A DNA stretch of 64,000 nucleotides, taken from the NCBI RefSeq assembly GCF_900104775.1, contig NZ_FNSA01000003.1, forward strand, positions 1,240,001 to 1,304,000. The letters run 5' to 3'. How positions within the stretch are numbered: the first letter of the stretch is position 1; each line of letters starts with the position of its first letter. The notes below the pieces were generated by a model. The model worked only from the letters and a program-made list of their open reading frames with translations, was not told the DNA's origin and did no database searches. Source of the DNA: Tsukamurella tyrosinosolvens. GTDB taxonomy: Bacteria > Actinomycetota > Actinomycetes > Mycobacteriales > Mycobacteriaceae. The translations under genes and the position numbers were made by a program. This document shows, in pieces, positions 55,137 to 61,775 of this stretch.

Positions 55137-55565
55137 GTGCCGAGCATCGACGAGCAGCCGTACACCCTGGTCATTCCGACGCGCTGGAAGGACAACGACG
55201 TGTACGGGCACGTCAACAACGTCGTCTACTACAGCTTCTTCGACACGGTGATCAACACCTTCCTCATCCGCGAGGGCGGCCTCGACATCCACGGCGGCCC
55301 CGTGATCGGCCTGTGTGTGGAATCTCACTGCCGCTACGACGCCCCGCTGGCCTTCCCCGAGCCCGTCACCGCCGGGCTGGCGGTCACGAAGCTGGGCCGG
55401 TCCAGCGTCACCTACGCCGTCACCCTGTTCGACGGTGCCGGTGCCCCCGCGGCCGAGGGCTGGTTCGTCCACGTCTTCGTCGACCGGGAGACGCGGCGCC
55501 CCGCGGGCGTCCCCGACGGGATCCGCGCCGCGCTGGAGCGCCTGCTCGTCGGTGCCCCGCAGTAG
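55137..55565 (+). CDS. Hot-dog-fold acyl-CoA thioesterase
   Basis: A 142-residue 4-hydroxybenzoyl-CoA-thioesterase-like protein. RWKDNDVYGHVNNVVYYSFF is the family signature: Asp of the D-x-x-G-H-V-N-N block is the catalytic acid. VESHCRYDAPLAFPEPVTAG is the typical strand 3 region. It hydrolyses an acyl-CoA of unknown chain. It lies 10 nt before a GNAT gene that has its own -10. Confidence 0.88.
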   Translation: MPSIDEQPYTLVIPTRWKDNDVYGHVNNVVYYSFFDTVINTFLIREGGLDIHGGPVIGLCVESHCRYDAPLAFPEPVTAGLAVTKLGRSSVTYAVTLFDGAGAPAAEGWFVHVFVDRETRRPAGVPDGIRAALERLLVGAPQ

Positions 55566-55568
55566 CCT
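55563..55568 (+). promoter_or_regulatory. -10 element of leaderless GNAT gene
   Basis: TAGCCT overlaps the thioesterase stop (TAG) and lies 7 nt before the ATG at 55576. Confidence 0.4.
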
Positions 55569-55575
55569 GCGAGCC

Positions 55576-56199
55576 ATGGCGTTCCTCACCCCGCTGGAGC
55601 CCGTCACCCTGACGGGCCACCTGGTCACGCTCGTGCCGCTGGCGCACGACCAGCACGACGGCCTGCTCGAAGCGCTCGAGGACGGGCAGCTGTGGGACCG
55701 CTGGTACACGTCGGTGCCCGCGCCCTCGGGCCTGCGCGCCGAGATCGACCGCCGCCTGGAGCTGCAGGAGAAGGGCGAGATGATCCCCTTCACCGCGATC
55801 GATGTCGCGGGCCGCGTGCTCGGCATGACCACCTACTACGACATCGACGCGACGGTCCCGCGGATGGAGATCGGCTACACCTGGAACCGTGCCTCCGCGC
55901 ACGGCACCGGCACCAACGCCGAGTCCAAGCTGCTGCTGCTCCGGCACGCCTTCGACGTGCTCGGCTGCGAGTGCATCGGGCTGCGCACGCAGTGGGTCAA
56001 CACGCAGTCGCGCGAGGCCATCGCCCGGCTCGGCGCGAAGCAGGACGGGGTCCTGCGCAGTTACAAGCGGTACCGCAACGGGGCCCTGCAGGACGCGGTG
56101 CTCTTCTCGATCCTCCGGCACGAGTGGCCGACGGTGGACGCGCACCTGCGGCACCGTCTGCGCCACCGGCACGAGGCCTACCGCTCCGTCCCGGAGTAG
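55576..56199 (+). CDS. GNAT-family N-acetyltransferase
   Basis: A 207-residue acetyltransferase of the RimJ/RimL group. PLEPVTLTGHLVTLVPLAHD is the opening strand; EIGYTWNRASAHGTGTNAES holds the acetyl-CoA loop (variant of R/Q-x-x-G-x-G/A), and VLGCECIGLRTQWVNTQSRE then AIARLGAKQDG is the B motif. It acetylates an amino group of unknown identity. Downstream, the SNF2 gene begins 2 nt after the stop. Confidence 0.88.
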   Translation: MAFLTPLEPVTLTGHLVTLVPLAHDQHDGLLEALEDGQLWDRWYTSVPAPSGLRAEIDRRLELQEKGEMIPFTAIDVAGRVLGMTTYYDIDATVPRMEIGYTWNRASAHGTGTNAESKLLLLRHAFDVLGCECIGLRTQWVNTQSREAIARLGAKQDGVLRSYKRYRNGALQDAVLFSILRHEWPTVDAHLRHRLRHRHEAYRSVPE

Positions 56200-56201
56200 T
56201 C

Positions 56202-59081
56202 GTGCCCCGTCCCCAGGCCGCCGCGCACGGGCTGTGGCGCCCGGGCCTCGGACTCGCGCTGTGGTTCACCGACGATCTCGGCGAGCCCACCGCCGAGCCC
56301 GATCTCGCAGCCCTGCCCGCGCCCGTCGCCGAGGTCCTCGGCGACCGCCGCCCCCGCCGCTCGGTCACGTTCGCCGGGCCGCAGGGCCGCCTCGTCGCGC
56401 CCGCCCTCACGTTGGGGCCGGAGCGCGCCGCCGCCCTGCTCGACGCCCTCGCCCCGTCCGACGGTGCCGGCGACCTGCGGTACCTGCGCTGGGTCGCGAA
56501 GTCCGTCGAGCGGTTCGTCGCCGCCGGGGCCGTGAGCCCGGCGCTGCGCGGCGACGACGGCGAGTGGATCGTGCGCTGGGCGCCCGTCGAGTCGGTGCAG
56601 TGGCGCACCTGGGGACAGACGGCCGCGGCCGCGATGCCGCCGGTGCTGCGCCGGACGGGGGACCTCGCCGCGATCCTCGACATGGCCGCGGAGCTCACGG
56701 ACGGGTACGCCCGGCGGCGGCTCGGCGACGGGCCGTGGTCCTGGGTGGCGGCGCCCTCGCTGCGCGCCCTCGTCGACGGCGAGCCCCTTCCGGCCCGCGC
56801 CGTCGCCGACGCCGGGGCCGCCGCCGCGTGGACCGAATGGGCGGGCAGCGTCCGCTCCGCCGAGACCCTGCTGGTGCTGCGGCTCGTGGAGCCGGACGGC
56901 CGTGGCCCGGGCGAGAACCCCCTGGCGCCGCGGAGCACGCCGGGCGGGACGCCGTGGCGGCTCGAGGTGTGCCGCCGCGTCCCCGGCGCGGCGCCCGTGC
57001 GCGCCGACCCGGGCCGGATGAGCCCCGTCGACCTCGACGACCTGGCGGGCGAGCTGGCCCGGGCCCTCGCGGTGTACCCGCCGCTCAAGCGGGTCGCCCA
57101 GGACGATTCGTCGCTGGACTTCCTGCTCACCACCGAGGAGGCGGAGGCGCTGTTCCTCGAGGGCGCCCCCGGGCTGACGAAGGCCGGCTACGAGGTGCTG
57201 CTGCCCGCGTCGATCGCGACGGTGCGCCCCGCGCTGCGGCTCGTCGGGCGGGAGCAGCCCGGCCGCACAGCGCTCACGGTGCAGGCCGGCCTCGCCGAGA
57301 TCAAGGACTTCGCGTGGCAGCTCGCGGTCGGCGACACCGTTCTCACCGGGAGCGAGTTGGCCACCCTGGCGAACGCGGCGTCGGGGCTGGTCGAGGTCCG
57401 CGGGAAGTGGGTGCGCGCGGATCGCCGGACGCTGGCGCAGGCCGCGCGGTTCGTCGCCGAGCAGCGTTCCGCCGCCGAGTCCGGCACGGACCTGAGCGAC
57501 CTGCTCGGCATGATCGCCGATCCCGCGGCCCTGCCGGCCCCGCTCGCCGCCGTCGACGGCCTCGGTTGGCTCGACTCGGTCTACCGCGGCGGCACCATCG
57601 CCCCGGTGGAGGTGGCGGCACCGTCGACGCTGAAGGCCCAGCTGCGCGACTACCAACTGCGTGGGCTCGAGTGGCTGGTCACGCTGTGGCACAGCGGCAT
57701 CGGTGCCGTCCTCGCCGACGACATGGGGCTGGGCAAGACGATCCAAGTGCTCGCGCTGCTCTGCCACGAGCGCGAGCGCGCGGACGAGGCGGTGCGGCCG
57801 ACGCTGCTGGTCTGCCCGATGTCGGTGGTCGGCAACTGGGTCGCGGAGGCGCAGCGCTTCGCCCCGGGCCTGCGGGTACACGTGCACCACGGCACCGATC
57901 GGCCGACCGGTGAGGAGTTCGGTCGGGTCGCGGCGGCCTCGGACGTCGTGCTCACCACCTTCGCGCTCGCCGCCCGCGACCGGGAGCTGCTCGCCGGTCA
58001 CCACTGGGGCCGCGTCGTGGTCGACGAGGCGCAGCACGTCAAGAACGTCAACACCGCCGCCGCGAAGGCGCTGCGGTCCATCCCGGCCGCGCATCGGGTC
58101 GCCCTCACCGGCACGCCGGTGGAGAACCGGCTCGAGGACCTGCGCGCCGTCATCGATCTGGTCAATCCCGGCCTGCTCGGCTCGGCCCGCACGTTCCGCA
58201 ACCGGTTCGCGCTGCCCATCGAGCGCGAACAGGACCAGGCTGCCGTGCGCCGGCTCAACACCCTGACCTCGCCGTTCATCCTGCGGCGGGAGAAGACCGA
58301 CCCGGCCATCGCCCCGGAGCTGCCGGAGAAGGCCGAGTTCACGGTGCGCGCCTCGCTCACGCCCGAGCAGGCGGGGCTCTACCAGGCCACCCTGAACCGG
58401 CTGGTGGAGGAATTGCGGGAGTCGCAGGGCATGGGCCGCCGCGGGCTCGTGCTGGCCTCGCTGACCCGGCTCAAGCAGATCTGCAACCACCCCGCGCACT
58501 ACCTCGGCGACGGTTCGCCGCTGCTGCGCCGCGGGCAGCACCGCTCGGGCAAGGTCGAGCTGCTCGCCGACATCCTCACCACCGTCGCCGACGAGGGCGA
58601 GCGTGCGCTCGTCTTCACCCAGTACGCCGAGTTCGCGCGGATGCTCCAGCCCTGGCTCACCGGGCTGCTCGGCGCGGAGGTGCCCGTGCTCGACGGTGCC
58701 GTGCCGCGCGCCGAACGCGATGCGCTGGTGGCGCGGTTCCAATCCGGCGGGGGCGCTCCCGTCCTGGTGGCGACGGTGCAGTCCGGCGGCACGGGCCTGA
58801 ACCTCACCGCCGCGAATCACGTGATCCACGTGGACCGCTGGTGGAACCCGGCCGTCGAGAACCAGGCCACCGACCGCGCCTTCCGCATCGGCCAGACCCG
58901 CGCGGTGCAGGTCCGCAAGTTCGTCTGCGCGGGCACGCTCGAGGAGCGCATCGACGGGGTGATCGCGGCGAAGAGGGAACTCTCGTCGATGACCGTGCGG
59001 ACGGGTGAGGCCTGGCTGACGGAGCTGAACAACGACGAGCTGTACGAGCTGGTCGCCCTCCGGGACGAGGCGGTGGTCTAG
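56202..59081 (+). CDS. SNF2-family DEAD-box-like helicase/ATPase (HelZ-like)
   Basis: A 959-residue protein. The N-half (about 1-460) is an SNF2 helicase-associated domain (SSLDFLLTTEEAEALFLEGA region), and the C-half holds the ATPase: LADDMGLGKTIQVLALL (I), VVDEAQHVKN (II), ALTGTPVENRLEDLR (III), LVFTQYAEF (IV), VATVQSGGTGLNLTAANHVI (V) and ATDRAFRIGQTRAVQVRKFV (VI). SNF2 translocases remodel DNA-protein complexes; this bacterial group includes HelZ (Rv2101). GTG start 2 nt after the GNAT stop. The SWIM gene follows directly. Confidence 0.93.
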   Translation: MPRPQAAAHGLWRPGLGLALWFTDDLGEPTAEPDLAALPAPVAEVLGDRRPRRSVTFAGPQGRLVAPALTLGPERAAALLDALAPSDGAGDLRYLRWVAKSVERFVAAGAVSPALRGDDGEWIVRWAPVESVQWRTWGQTAAAAMPPVLRRTGDLAAILDMAAELTDGYARRRLGDGPWSWVAAPSLRALVDGEPLPARAVADAGAAAAWTEWAGSVRSAETLLVLRLVEPDGRGPGENPLAPRSTPGGTPWRLEVCRRVPGAAPVRADPGRMSPVDLDDLAGELARALAVYPPLKRVAQDDSSLDFLLTTEEAEALFLEGAPGLTKAGYEVLLPASIATVRPALRLVGREQPGRTALTVQAGLAEIKDFAWQLAVGDTVLTGSELATLANAASGLVEVRGKWVRADRRTLAQAARFVAEQRSAAESGTDLSDLLGMIADPAALPAPLAAVDGLGWLDSVYRGGTIAPVEVAAPSTLKAQLRDYQLRGLEWLVTLWHSGIGAVLADDMGLGKTIQVLALLCHERERADEAVRPTLLVCPMSVVGNWVAEAQRFAPGLRVHVHHGTDRPTGEEFGRVAAASDVVLTTFALAARDRELLAGHHWGRVVVDEAQHVKNVNTAAAKALRSIPAAHRVALTGTPVENRLEDLRAVIDLVNPGLLGSARTFRNRFALPIEREQDQAAVRRLNTLTSPFILRREKTDPAIAPELPEKAEFTVRASLTPEQAGLYQATLNRLVEELRESQGMGRRGLVLASLTRLKQICNHPAHYLGDGSPLLRRGQHRSGKVELLADILTTVADEGERALVFTQYAEFARMLQPWLTGLLGAEVPVLDGAVPRAERDALVARFQSGGGAPVLVATVQSGGTGLNLTAANHVIHVDRWWNPAVENQATDRAFRIGQTRAVQVRKFVCAGTLEERIDGVIAAKRELSSMTVRTGEAWLTELNNDELYELVALRDEAVV

Positions 59082-59867
59082 ATGGCGCGAAAGGCGCGTG
59101 ACACCGCGCGGCCGATGGGCGCGACGTGGTTCGGCCGACGCCTGATCCAGCAGCGCGAGGAGGTCACCGAGCGGCGCAAGGTCCAGTACGCGCGGCGGCT
59201 CTACCAGGAACATCAGGTGTACTCGCTCGCCGTGGTGCCCGCGTCGATCACCGCGACGGTCCAGGGCAGCCAGCTCGACCCGTTCGGCGTCGCGCTGTCG
59301 CGGGTGCCCGGCGACGCGGCCGCGGTGGTCTCCCTGCTGGTGGCGCAGGGCGCGGCCGCGGAACTGCTCGGTGTCACGCGCGGCGAGCTGGGACGCACGC
59401 TGGGCGAGCTGGTGCTGCCCGAGACCGCGTCCGACGTGATCGTCGACTGCGCGTGCCCCGACGACTCCGGCGCGTGCGTGCACGCCCTCGCTGTCACCTA
59501 CGAGTTCTGCGCCGCCGCCGACGCCGACCCGTCGCTGATCCTCGACTTCGCCGGCGTCCCGCTCGCGGGGCTGCTGGCGCGCGTCAGCACGTCCGAGCGG
59601 GAGGGCTCCGCACCGTCGACCCCGGAGGCCGACGGTGCCCGCGAGGGCTGGGATCCCGACGCCTGGGACGCCGGGGCCGCGGCCTTCTACGGGGAGGGCT
59701 ACGACCTGCCGCCGCTGCCGGAGCCGTCCCCGATCGACGCGATGACCCTGCTCGACCCCGCGCTGCTGCGCATGGCGCTGCGCCGCACCGGGACGAAGCC
59801 CGCCGACGTCGCCGAGGCGCAGGACGAGCTCGCGGAGCTCTACGACCGCCTCCGCGACCCGCGCTGA
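59082..59867 (+). CDS. SWIM zinc-finger protein, partner of SNF2
   Basis: A 261-residue protein with a SWIM finger CACPDDSGACVHALAV (C-x-C-x7-C-x-H, near residue 130). The rest is alpha-beta without recognised domains. The ATG immediately follows the SNF2 stop. SWIM genes next to SNF2 genes are frequent in actinobacteria, so a DNA-binding adapter for the ATPase is likely. Not otherwise characterised. Confidence 0.88.
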   Translation: MARKARDTARPMGATWFGRRLIQQREEVTERRKVQYARRLYQEHQVYSLAVVPASITATVQGSQLDPFGVALSRVPGDAAAVVSLLVAQGAAAELLGVTRGELGRTLGELVLPETASDVIVDCACPDDSGACVHALAVTYEFCAAADADPSLILDFAGVPLAGLLARVSTSEREGSAPSTPEADGAREGWDPDAWDAGAAAFYGEGYDLPPLPEPSPIDAMTLLDPALLRMALRRTGTKPADVAEAQDELAELYDRLRDPR

Positions 59868-59886
59868 GCTGCTGAATGTGGATGAT

Positions 59887-59912
59887 GTTGGTAGTCTGCA
59901 TACAAAGCCAAC
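59887..59912 (+). promoter_or_regulatory. vapBC promoter/operator dyad
   Basis: GTTGG (59887-59891) and CCAAC (59908-59912) are the ends of a dyad whose core GTCTGCATAC (59894-59903) is an 8/10 palindrome, overlapping a -10 TAGTCT (59892-59897). AAGGAGG follows. This is the expected autoregulation site of a VapBC pair. Confidence 0.55.
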
Positions 59913-59925
59913 AAGGAGGTTGCGC

Positions 59926-60144
59926 ATGTCAGTCACGCAGATCGACCTCGATGACGAGGCGCTGGCCGAGGTCATGCGACTGGCGGGTGTCCGCACCAAG
60001 AAGGAGGCGGTGAACCTCGCGCTGAGCGACTACGTCGACCGGTTTCGCCGCGTCGAAGCGCTTGCGCGCTCGCGTGAGCAGGCGAAAACGTGGGACTACG
60101 ACGGGTGGATCGCAGCACGTGCCGACGAGAAGGCGGTGCGTTGA
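59926..60144 (+). CDS. vapB: VapB-family antitoxin
   Basis: A 72-residue ribbon-helix-helix antitoxin. The N-terminus QIDLDDEALAEVMRLAGVRT then KKEAVNLALSDYV is the RHH DNA-binding fold, and the C-terminus (EQAKTWDYDGWIAARADEKA) should block the PIN active site. AAGGAGG lies 6 nt before the ATG. Its TGA overlaps the toxin's start, the usual coupling of the pair. Confidence 0.9.
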   Translation: MSVTQIDLDDEALAEVMRLAGVRTKKEAVNLALSDYVDRFRRVEALARSREQAKTWDYDGWIAARADEKAVR

Positions 60145-60560
60145 TTCAGTTCCTCGCGGATTCCTCGGCGGTGTGGCGCCTGCAGCGGGACCCCGAGCTG
60201 ACGGGACAGTGGCTGGAAGCCCAGCTCAGCGGTGCGATCGGTTCGTGCGACCCGCAACGAGCCGAGTATCGCCGGTCTGCTCGCAATGTCGACGAATTCG
60301 ACTCGATGAGCGCCATGTTCATCGACCTCTATCCGGATGTTCCGGTGCCGACGACGGTCTGGAGCTGGGTCGACGCTGCGCAGTTCCGTCTCGCGAAGGT
60401 CGGCGCGGCGCGCGCGTTGTCCGTGGTCGACCTGCTCGTCTGCGCGACCGCCGCGGCCCGCGGTCTCGTCATCCTCCACGACGACGCCGACTTCGAACTC
60501 GCCGAGCGTCTTCTCCCTGCTGTGCAGGCGCGACGCGTCGTCGGACCGACGGCGAACTGA
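60141..60560 (+). CDS. vapC: VapC-family PIN-domain ribonuclease toxin
   Basis: A 139-residue PIN-domain toxin starting LADSSAVWRLQR (first Asp), with Glu in RAEYRRSARN, SVVDLLVCATAAARG (Asp) and ILHDDADFE (Asp), four acidic residues for Mg2+. Start is taken as the TTG at 60141 (TTGA overlap with vapB); other in-frame ATGs further up lie within vapB. PIN toxins cleave specific tRNA or rRNA sites. With vapB it makes a complete type II toxin-antitoxin module. Confidence 0.88.
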   Translation: MIQFLADSSAVWRLQRDPELTGQWLEAQLSGAIGSCDPQRAEYRRSARNVDEFDSMSAMFIDLYPDVPVPTTVWSWVDAAQFRLAKVGAARALSVVDLLVCATAAARGLVILHDDADFELAERLLPAVQARRVVGPTAN

Positions 60561-60638
60561 TCGTCGGCCCGCGTCGGTGCCGGGACTTGTCGGTGGGGGT
60601 CACTACCCTGAGGGGCGACCGACGAGGGGGTGATGGGC

Positions 60639-61775
60639 ATGCGATTTCTGCACACGGCGGACTGGCAGCTGGGGATGACCCGGCACTTCCTCGATGCGGA
60701 CGCGCAGGCCCGGTTCACCGACGCCCGGCTGGACGCGATCTCCCGGCTCGGCGCCGTGGCGGCCGAGCGGGAGGCGGAGTTCGTCGTGGTCTGCGGTGAC
60801 GTCTTCGAGGACAACCGGCTCGCACCGGCCGTCGTCGCCCGCAGCCTCGACCGGATCGCCGCGATCGACCGCCCCGTCTACCTGCTGCCCGGCAATCACG
60901 ATCCGCTGGACGCCGCCTCGATCTACACCTCCGAGGTGTTCCGGCGGCACCGCCCCGCGAACGTGATCGTGCTGGAGAGTCCCGGCGTGCACGAGGTGCG
61001 CCCCGGCGTCGAGCTGCTGGCCGCGCCGTGGTTCTCCAAGCACCCCGCCGGGGACCCGCTCACCGAGGCCGTCGCCGCAGCCGCCGCGCCGGCCGCCGGG
61101 GTGATCCGCATCGCCGTCGGGCACGGCGGCACCCTGCCCGTCGGCGCCCGGGACCAGCGCCTGATCGACGTTGACGCGCTGTCGGCGCGGATCGCCGCCG
61201 GCGAGCTGCGCTACGTCGCACTGGGCGACCGGCATTCGGTCACCGAGGTCGCGCCCGGCATCTGGTACTCCGGCGCCCCCGAGGTCACCAACTTCGACCA
61301 CAAGGAGACGGCCTCCGGTTCCGTCCTCGTCGTCGACGTCCCCGACGCCGGCCCGGCCCGCGTCGAGCGGGCGCGTGTCGGGACGTGGCGGTTCGCCTCC
61401 CGCGAGTTCCCCCTCACGGCCGAGCGCGACGTGGACGCCGCCGTCGGCGCGCTCGCGGCGCTCCCGGACAAGGACCGCACCGTGGTCAAGGTCGGCTTCA
61501 CCGGCACCGTCGGACTCGCGGCGAAGGCCCGGCTGGACGCCGAGATCGAGGCCCTGCGGGCGCGGTTCGCGGCGGTCGAGCTGTGGGAGCGCAAGACCGA
61601 TCTCGCGGTGCTCCCCGGCGCGGAGGAGCTGGACGCGCTCGACCTCACCGGCCCGGCCGCCGACGCGGCGCAGGAGCTCCTCGGCGTCGCGCGCAGCGGC
61701 GGGGAGCGGGCGGCGGACGCCTCCGGGGCGCTCGCGCTGCTCTACCGCCTCACCCGCCAGGAGGTGGGCGCATGA
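60639..61775 (+). CDS. SbcD-like DNA repair exonuclease (Rv1277-like)
   Basis: A 378-residue metallophosphoesterase of the Mre11/SbcD group. FLHTADWQLGM (metal Asp and His), VVCGDVFEDN, LLPGNHDPLDAASI, AVGHGGT and ALGDRHS follow in order. The C-terminal part is the capping domain. It overlaps the next gene by 4 nt (ATGA). RBS GAGGGGG lies 8 nt before the ATG at 60639; two upstream starts (60630, 60633) are possible. It pairs with the ATPase below, as Rv1277-Rv1278. Confidence 0.88.
   Translation: MRFLHTADWQLGMTRHFLDADAQARFTDARLDAISRLGAVAAEREAEFVVVCGDVFEDNRLAPAVVARSLDRIAAIDRPVYLLPGNHDPLDAASIYTSEVFRRHRPANVIVLESPGVHEVRPGVELLAAPWFSKHPAGDPLTEAVAAAAAPAAGVIRIAVGHGGTLPVGARDQRLIDVDALSARIAAGELRYVALGDRHSVTEVAPGIWYSGAPEVTNFDHKETASGSVLVVDVPDAGPARVERARVGTWRFASREFPLTAERDVDAAVGALAALPDKDRTVVKVGFTGTVGLAAKARLDAEIEALRARFAAVELWERKTDLAVLPGAEELDALDLTGPAADAAQELLGVARSGGERAADASGALALLYRLTRQEVGA

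Noticed and set aside
56178-59999. A 1273-codon minus-strand frame opposite SNF2 and SWIM
   Set aside because: Shadow of the helicase frame, low-complexity and without motifs.
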